Assembly (NCBI GenBank): GCA_030762175.1
Contig: CM060833.1
Span: 72,808,501-72,872,500 of the forward strand
DNA length: 64,000 nt
Source of the DNA: Metallyticus violacea
Lineage: Eukaryota > Arthropoda > Insecta > Mantodea > Metallyticidae
Direction of reading: 5' to 3'
Under the pieces are notes generated by a model. That model was not told the origin of the DNA and searched no databases. It worked only from the letters and a program-made list of their open reading frames with translations. Made by a program: the position numbers and the translations under genes. Positions 59,684-64,000 of the stretch are shown here, one piece after another. Position 1 is the first letter of the stretch. Each line of letters begins with the position of its first letter.

Positions 59684-59978
59684 CAGTCATGGTGGTGTAG
59701 TGGTTACCATACTTGCCTTCTAAACCCAAGATTGCGGGTTCAAACCTGGCCAGCATCAGTGGATTTTTTTGTGCATAAAAATCCTAAGTATGGCTTCCTT
59801 CTGAAGGGAAGTAAAGCCATGGATCCCTTGTTGTACATTTATGCACAAAAAAGAACCTCAAGTCTGAAAGAAGAGGCCTCTGAGCAAAATTTGTTGGCTG
59901 TTTCTTGCCCTGAATTAAATGGGATGCTGATGACCTGAGATGTTGAAGAGCATCCATAAATAAAACAAATCAATAAAA
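59684..59978 (+). repeat. SINE family A, old CpG-decayed copy with TSD
   Basis: Flanked by near-identical ATCCTAGTAGTGT (59671-59683) and ATCCTGGTAGTGT (59979-59991). Most CG sites of the 48.3 kb copy read TG or CA here (GTGCATAAAAATCC, TTGTTGTACATT, CTTCTGAAGGG). Confidence 0.9.
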
Positions 59979-60439
59979 ATCCTGGTAGTGTTATGTTACA
60001 GAATATTCTCAATATGTTGGTTATTAAGATTCAGACACCAATTAATGCATTCATACCAGTTTTGCAGAACAGCAAGATGTTTGGCATCACATGAGTGTAG
60101 GGTTCAATGATGCAAGCTTTCAGTTGAGCCATATTATTGATTTTCACGTGAGAAACAATAGACCCAGTGAAAATAAGAGCAAATGCTCTTGAAACATATT
60201 CTGATAAATTAATCCATTAATGAAGTATACTGTCACATAATACAGACCTCTTAATGTGTATGATTCTGGAATTGTTGAAAATGGCACTCAATGGGATTGC
60301 ATTACTTGACCAAGGAAGAGTGGGAAGCAAGAGGAGGGTAGTGAAAGAATATTGACTTATCAATAATTAAATCATTAAAAGAGGGTAAAGATCAAATGAT
60401 TGTCTAATTGCATAAGAAAAGGTAAAATAGAGAATAAGT

Positions 60440-60600
60440 TCAATCTCCCAAATTAAGAAAATATTAGAGGAAATTGGAATAGGAAATTATGGAGTAGGAG
60501 CTCAAATAACATGTCAGGGTTTAGGCAGAAATTATAATTGAGAACTAAGGCATTCATAAACAAGAATTAGTAATTTCAGTATTAATTCAATTTGGAATCT
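60440..60600 (+). pseudogene. LINE fragment
   Basis: 'ILEEIGIGNYGVGAQ' resembles LIEEIGMGDVWRLGE of the LINE tail at 48121. Very short and decayed. Confidence 0.35.
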
Positions 60601-61009
60601 AACACAGTAAAATGTGCATTAATAATCTCTCCTGAGTCAAAATATTAAGAACATTCTTTATGGTTTCGCTTATTGGATATTTACTCAGGACAAGTTTCTT
60701 TTGTGAATGTGAACCTTTGTCCACATCCTCAGCTGTTAAACTATTGTTGGATCATTAGCAGAAGTTGTGTTGGTAGGTATCTGGGTTGACTCTAGTGGTC
60801 TTGTGATAAACTTGGAAAAGAAAGTTCTTCATATGGAAAAATGCAAGCACTATGGGGAGATTACCAAAATAGATTTGGGGTTATATAAATTACATTTAAA
60901 ATTACCAAAATCATTAGGCACAGAAATTTGGGAAAATTTGGAAAGAAATGCCTTTGAATTTATCATTTTCGAAGTAAAACAGAAAGCCAACTAATAAAAA
61001 GAGAAAATT

Positions 61010-62150
61010 TAAAACATATAAAAAAAGAGGATAGGAACAGCATAATCTCCAAACCTAACTTCAGTGTTGTCAACCTCTCAAACAATAGTTTTAACTTGGA
61101 AGAACGGGAATTCCTGAACAAAGGCATTAACACATGTATAGGTTTCTCATGCAATCTGGGTAAGTATATAGCAAATGCAGAGTTGGCAATAGATAATTTA
61201 AACACAACAGGCAAAAATTTCGTTAGAAAAACACCGGAAAAAATATTACAGGAAATTAAAAATAATAGCTTTGGCCCAAGATCTTATCAAAAACTGACAG
61301 AGGCTCTGAAATAAAAAGATGTGATTTACACAAAGGCTGATAAGGGTAACAAAATCGTTGTTTTAGATAAAGAAGACTACAAGCATAGGATGCAACATTT
61401 ACTAAAAAATGAGGTATTTGTTGAAGTAAAACAGACCCATTGAATAAATGTATTAAATTCACAGAAGAAGCCTTGAACAATAATACCTTAATTCCAAAAA
61501 CAGAACAATATAAAATTAAGGTCCACTCCATCATTAGTCAGGATTTATGGCCTTCCAAAGATCCACAAACCTGGGAGAAATATGAGACCAAATGTTAACA
61601 ACTTAAATACTCCAATCTATTATTTAGCAAATTGATTATCAGTACAGTTTCATTCACTACCCTAAATTTGATAGCTGAATCTTAAAAAACTCCATGGACC
61701 TCATCAACAAAATAAAGACCAAAAATTATCCCCAAACAACACACTGGTTTCTTTTGATGTCAAGGCCTTATTTCCCAGCATACAACAGTTATTTTAAGAA
61801 AATGGTTGCAATCAGCCAGCCTAACAAGTTGACTGATTGAAGAATACATCAAATTTACTAAGTTGTGCTTAAATCAAGCACCTTTTATATTTGAGTACAA
61901 AATCTTTAAACAAAATGCAGGACTAGAATGGGCAAGCCATTATCACCTTTTCTAGCCAACCTATTCATGAGCTATTTTGAGATTCACATCATTAAGACTT
62001 TCCCCCACATTTTTAAAGTTTGACATATACATGTAGATGATGTATGTGCCATTATAAACAAAAAACATGTGGAAGATGCATTGAAACTTTTAAACCTACA
62101 ACAATCTATAATTAAATTTACTGTAAAAATAGAAACAGATAATATGTTTA
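61010..62150 (+). pseudogene. PLE reverse transcriptase relic
   Basis: The + strand, with several frame changes, shows: 61020-61310 'NFSVVNLSNNSFNLEE', 'GPRSYQKLTEAL'; 61330-61440 'YTKADKGNKIVVLDKEDYKH', the classic PLE motif (ADKG.T.V.(L/M)...Y); 61545-61600 'YGLPKIHKPGRNMRPNV' (RT2a-like LPK.HK); 61755 'SFDVKALFP' eroded (D of box A); 61925-61985 'GLAMGSPLSPFLANLFM'-like sequence with MGKPLSPFLANLFMSYFE; 62030 'HVDDVCAIIN', where the catalytic Y(V)DD has become HVDD but keeps both Asp. The box order is that of a Penelope reverse transcriptase. Inactive because of stops. Confidence 0.85.
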
Positions 62151-62335
62151 TTCTTAATTAGCTAGAGAGTTTATTTGATACTCTTATGCTCCACTTACCA
62201 TTGAATTATACAGAACATGCTTCATAGGCTTTTGTCCTCATCATCAGCTGTGAGTATAATTCAATGGCAGGTGAAGCATGAAAGTATTAAATCGACTCAC
62301 TAGCTAATTAAGAATATAGTAATTGCTTCACTGTA
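62150..62335. mobile_element. Fold-back element inside the PLE
   Basis: Arms TTCTTAATTAGCTAGAGAGT and ACTAGCTAATTAAGAATA, with TCCACTTACCATTGAATTATAC and its inverse near the centre. The spacer carries a decayed CTGATGA box on the minus strand. It sits between the RT and linker parts. Confidence 0.75.
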
Positions 62336-62677
62336 TTAATCCCAACACGAAGTTAATTAAATTGAGATAAAATGTTGCCATCTTTAGATCTCATGATAAT
62401 AAAATGTAATAATTAATTCGAATTTGGCATCTATAGAAAGGGCACTTATACAGACAATTATATCAAAGCCCATGGTTTCATTTCTAGGTCACATAAAGAA
62501 ACAACATTTAACAGCATGACATACAGATTAGTAATACACCCCTGAACAAAGAAGAATACAAGAATGAATATATATACATAATATAAGCTGCAAAATGAAA
62601 TTGATTTAGCAATCAGATAATTAACAAAAAAATAAAAAACCCAGAGACAAAAAGAACTAAACAAATCTCAACTTTGA

Positions 62678-62960
62678 ATGATTGAAAACTCACTCAAAAA
62701 GGGGGGGAAAAAAACGTTTAAAATGTTCACTTACCATCCATCAGCCAATAAGACTTTTCAAAAATTGTTCAAGCAGTACAATATCAGCTTAGCACCTCAA
62801 AACCAATACAGTGTTATAAATTTATTGAAATTAAACAAAATGGATTCCAGGCCCAAAGATAAAAAATCTGGTATTTACCAGATTGACTGTCAGAATTGTG
62901 AAAAAAATCTACTTAGGAAAAACGAAGAGAAATATAGGCATCAGGTTGAAGGAATATTGG
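62678..62960 (+). pseudogene. PLE linker and start of GIY-YIG domain
   Basis: The frame reads KMFTYHPSANKTFQKLFKQY, NISLAPQNQYSVINLLKLNK, then 'KSGIYQIDCQNCEKNLLRKN'. GIYQI.C..C matches the start of the PLE endonuclease at 51335-51814. The YIG triad is destroyed (a frame shift gives 'YLGKTKR' in another frame). The SINE interrupts it after 62974, and the protein tail resumes beyond it at 63330-63470 ('PKELNIWKGFT', 'NLMNFDILEANSSLFKFI'). Confidence 0.75.
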
Positions 62961-62974
62961 AGAAACATCCATTG

Positions 62975-63253
62975 TACTGCCATGGGTGGCCGAGGTCGTT
63001 AAGGTGTGAACTCGTGAGTGGGAGGTCTGGGGTTCGAATCCCTCCAGTACCATCCTCCCTGACTGAGGTTTTTTCCAGGTTTTCCTCAGTTTCTCATAAC
63101 TGTTAAATGCTGGGTAGGTACTCTAAACTTAGGCCTGGAACATTTCCTTCCTTAAAAAAAAATCCTTTCCCAATATTTAATTTCATGTATCATCAGTGTT
63201 CACCGCCTGTGGTGCCTCAGTAGTAAAAACAGGCGTTAAACACCATTAAAAAA
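62975..63253 (+). repeat. SINE family B, full length, with TSD
   Basis: Flanked by AAACATCCATTG (62963-62974 and about 63254-63265). A box TGGCCGAGGTCG, B box GGTTCGAATCCC, body and GGCGTTAAACACC end. It gives the family's orientation and limits. Confidence 0.92.
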
Positions 63254-63829
63254 AAACATCCATTGCAAAGAAATAGAAAAATAAGCTGAAGCAGCTAATT
63301 TTTTTAAATAAAACCACGAAATAGAAAAAGAAATTAAATTATTAAAAATGATTCAACAACCAAAAGAATTAAACATATGGAAAGGATTTACATAAAAAAA
63401 ACCTGAGCAAAATTTAATGAATTTTGACATCCTAGAGGCAAACAGCTCTTTATTCAAGTTTATCACATGACTACCAGAGTCAACCCAGATACCTACCAAC
63501 ACAATTTCTACAAATGATTCAACAGTCATTTAACAGCTGAAGGTTCAAGAAAGAAACATGTCCTGAGTAAATCTCTAATAAGTGAAATCATAAAGAGTGT
63601 TCTTAATATTTTGATTCAGAAGAGATTAAGAATTAATAACTTTCTTAATCCTACTCTATGGCACAACAACCTGATATCAGCCAGCTACAGCTACTGCTGT
63701 GTCCTCTACTTCTCTTGCAACATCATTGAAAGAGAGCAGTATTGCAAGCAGGCAAAGAGCAATCAGCATGCTGGTAACCTGTCATGCTGCTTTTGAGATT
63801 GAAATGCCACCTCTTTATCAGGCAGCTCA

Positions 63830-63960
63830 CCATTTTTCTTACAAGGCTAGGTGGACCTGTTCCATACCTAATTTGGAAAATCCCTAAGCAGGTACCAGGG
63901 ATCAAATGCAAGCAGTCAGCAATGCTATCCACTAGACCAAGGAGGTGGCCCCTTGAGACT
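63830..63960 (-). repeat. tRNA-derived SINE, head region (family F)
   Basis: The minus strand starts GGCCACCTCCTTGGTCTAGTGG (A box inside) and has a B-box-like TTTGATCCCTGG. The body runs toward 63830. Its 3' limit was not established. Confidence 0.5.
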
Positions 63961-64000
63961 ATGTAGAAAATTGAAAATGGAATGAGATAGAAAGAAATAT

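Larger units (their letters stand above)
60634..63621 (+). mobile_element. PLE with long inverted terminal repeats
   Basis: About 175 bases at 60634-60806 (AGTCAAAATATTAAGAACA, GTTGGTAGGTATCTGGGTTG, GTGATAAACTTG) recur in inverted orientation at 63450-63621. Between them are reverse-transcriptase and linker remnants, a fold-back insertion (62150-62335) and a SINE (62975-63253). Confidence 0.8.
33100..64000. other. CpG-depleted domain
   Basis: From about 33.1 kb rightward CG dinucleotides become rare in non-coding sequence. Between 37803 and 39516 I counted none. To the left CG is common: line 7921-7980 alone has five. Exons and young SINEs inside the domain keep CG. This fits historical cytosine methylation over a transcribed gene body. 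A join of two unrelated contigs would look similar at the boundary. Confidence 0.7.

Overview
The window is eukaryotic and most likely from an insect nuclear genome. A cockroach or termite (Blattodea) is my best guess, from the tRNA-derived SINE families, the mixture of mariner, piggyBac and Penelope-like elements, and the long repeat-filled introns. The species call is an inference. There are no prokaryotic-style operons. Nearly every open frame is either a fragment of a dead transposable element (TE) or a chance frame.

The only host gene I can support lies on the + strand in the right half. Five small exons (33881-34006, 39554-39707, 45175-45372, 50449-50625, 59183-59385) have good splice sites and matching phases. 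Joined, they encode about 286 residues of continuous coiled coil that resembles the C-terminal half of the CEP135/TSGA10 family (Drosophila Bld10), a centriole and basal-body protein. Neither end of the gene is in view. Introns of 5-9 kb are packed with TEs.

Left half (1-33 kb): no host exon recognised. It holds a LINE reverse-transcriptase relic (about 3290-4090), a transposase HTH fragment (5761-5950), a mariner relic (7790-8360), a fold-back mariner (15077-15836), a piggyBac relic split by a MITE (16110-17640), a mariner split by a SINE (17870-19170), a second DDE transposase split by a SINE (21760-22800), a mariner inserted in another mariner (26646-29240), and fragments at 30.3-33.0 kb. 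SINEs of several tRNA-derived families are scattered throughout.

Right half (33-64 kb): besides the exons there are SINE copies with clear target-site duplications (TSDs), two more mariner relics, a 721-bp terminal-inverted-repeat element, a roughly 235-bp GGA/GAA tract, LINE tails and at least three Penelope-like element (PLE) loci with GIY-YIG endonuclease or reverse-transcriptase remnants. Some PLE loci are head-to-head or have inverted terminal repeats. Fold-back elements here, and some PLE ends, carry a hammerhead-ribozyme-like CTGANGA...GAAA core.

The most striking large-scale signal is a sharp drop in CpG near 33.1 kb. To the left CpG is ordinary. To the right, stretches of over 1.5 kb have none, and old SINE copies show TG/CA where young copies have CG. 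That is what long-term germline gene-body methylation would leave, so the boundary may mark the edge of the transcription unit, or a false join in the assembly.
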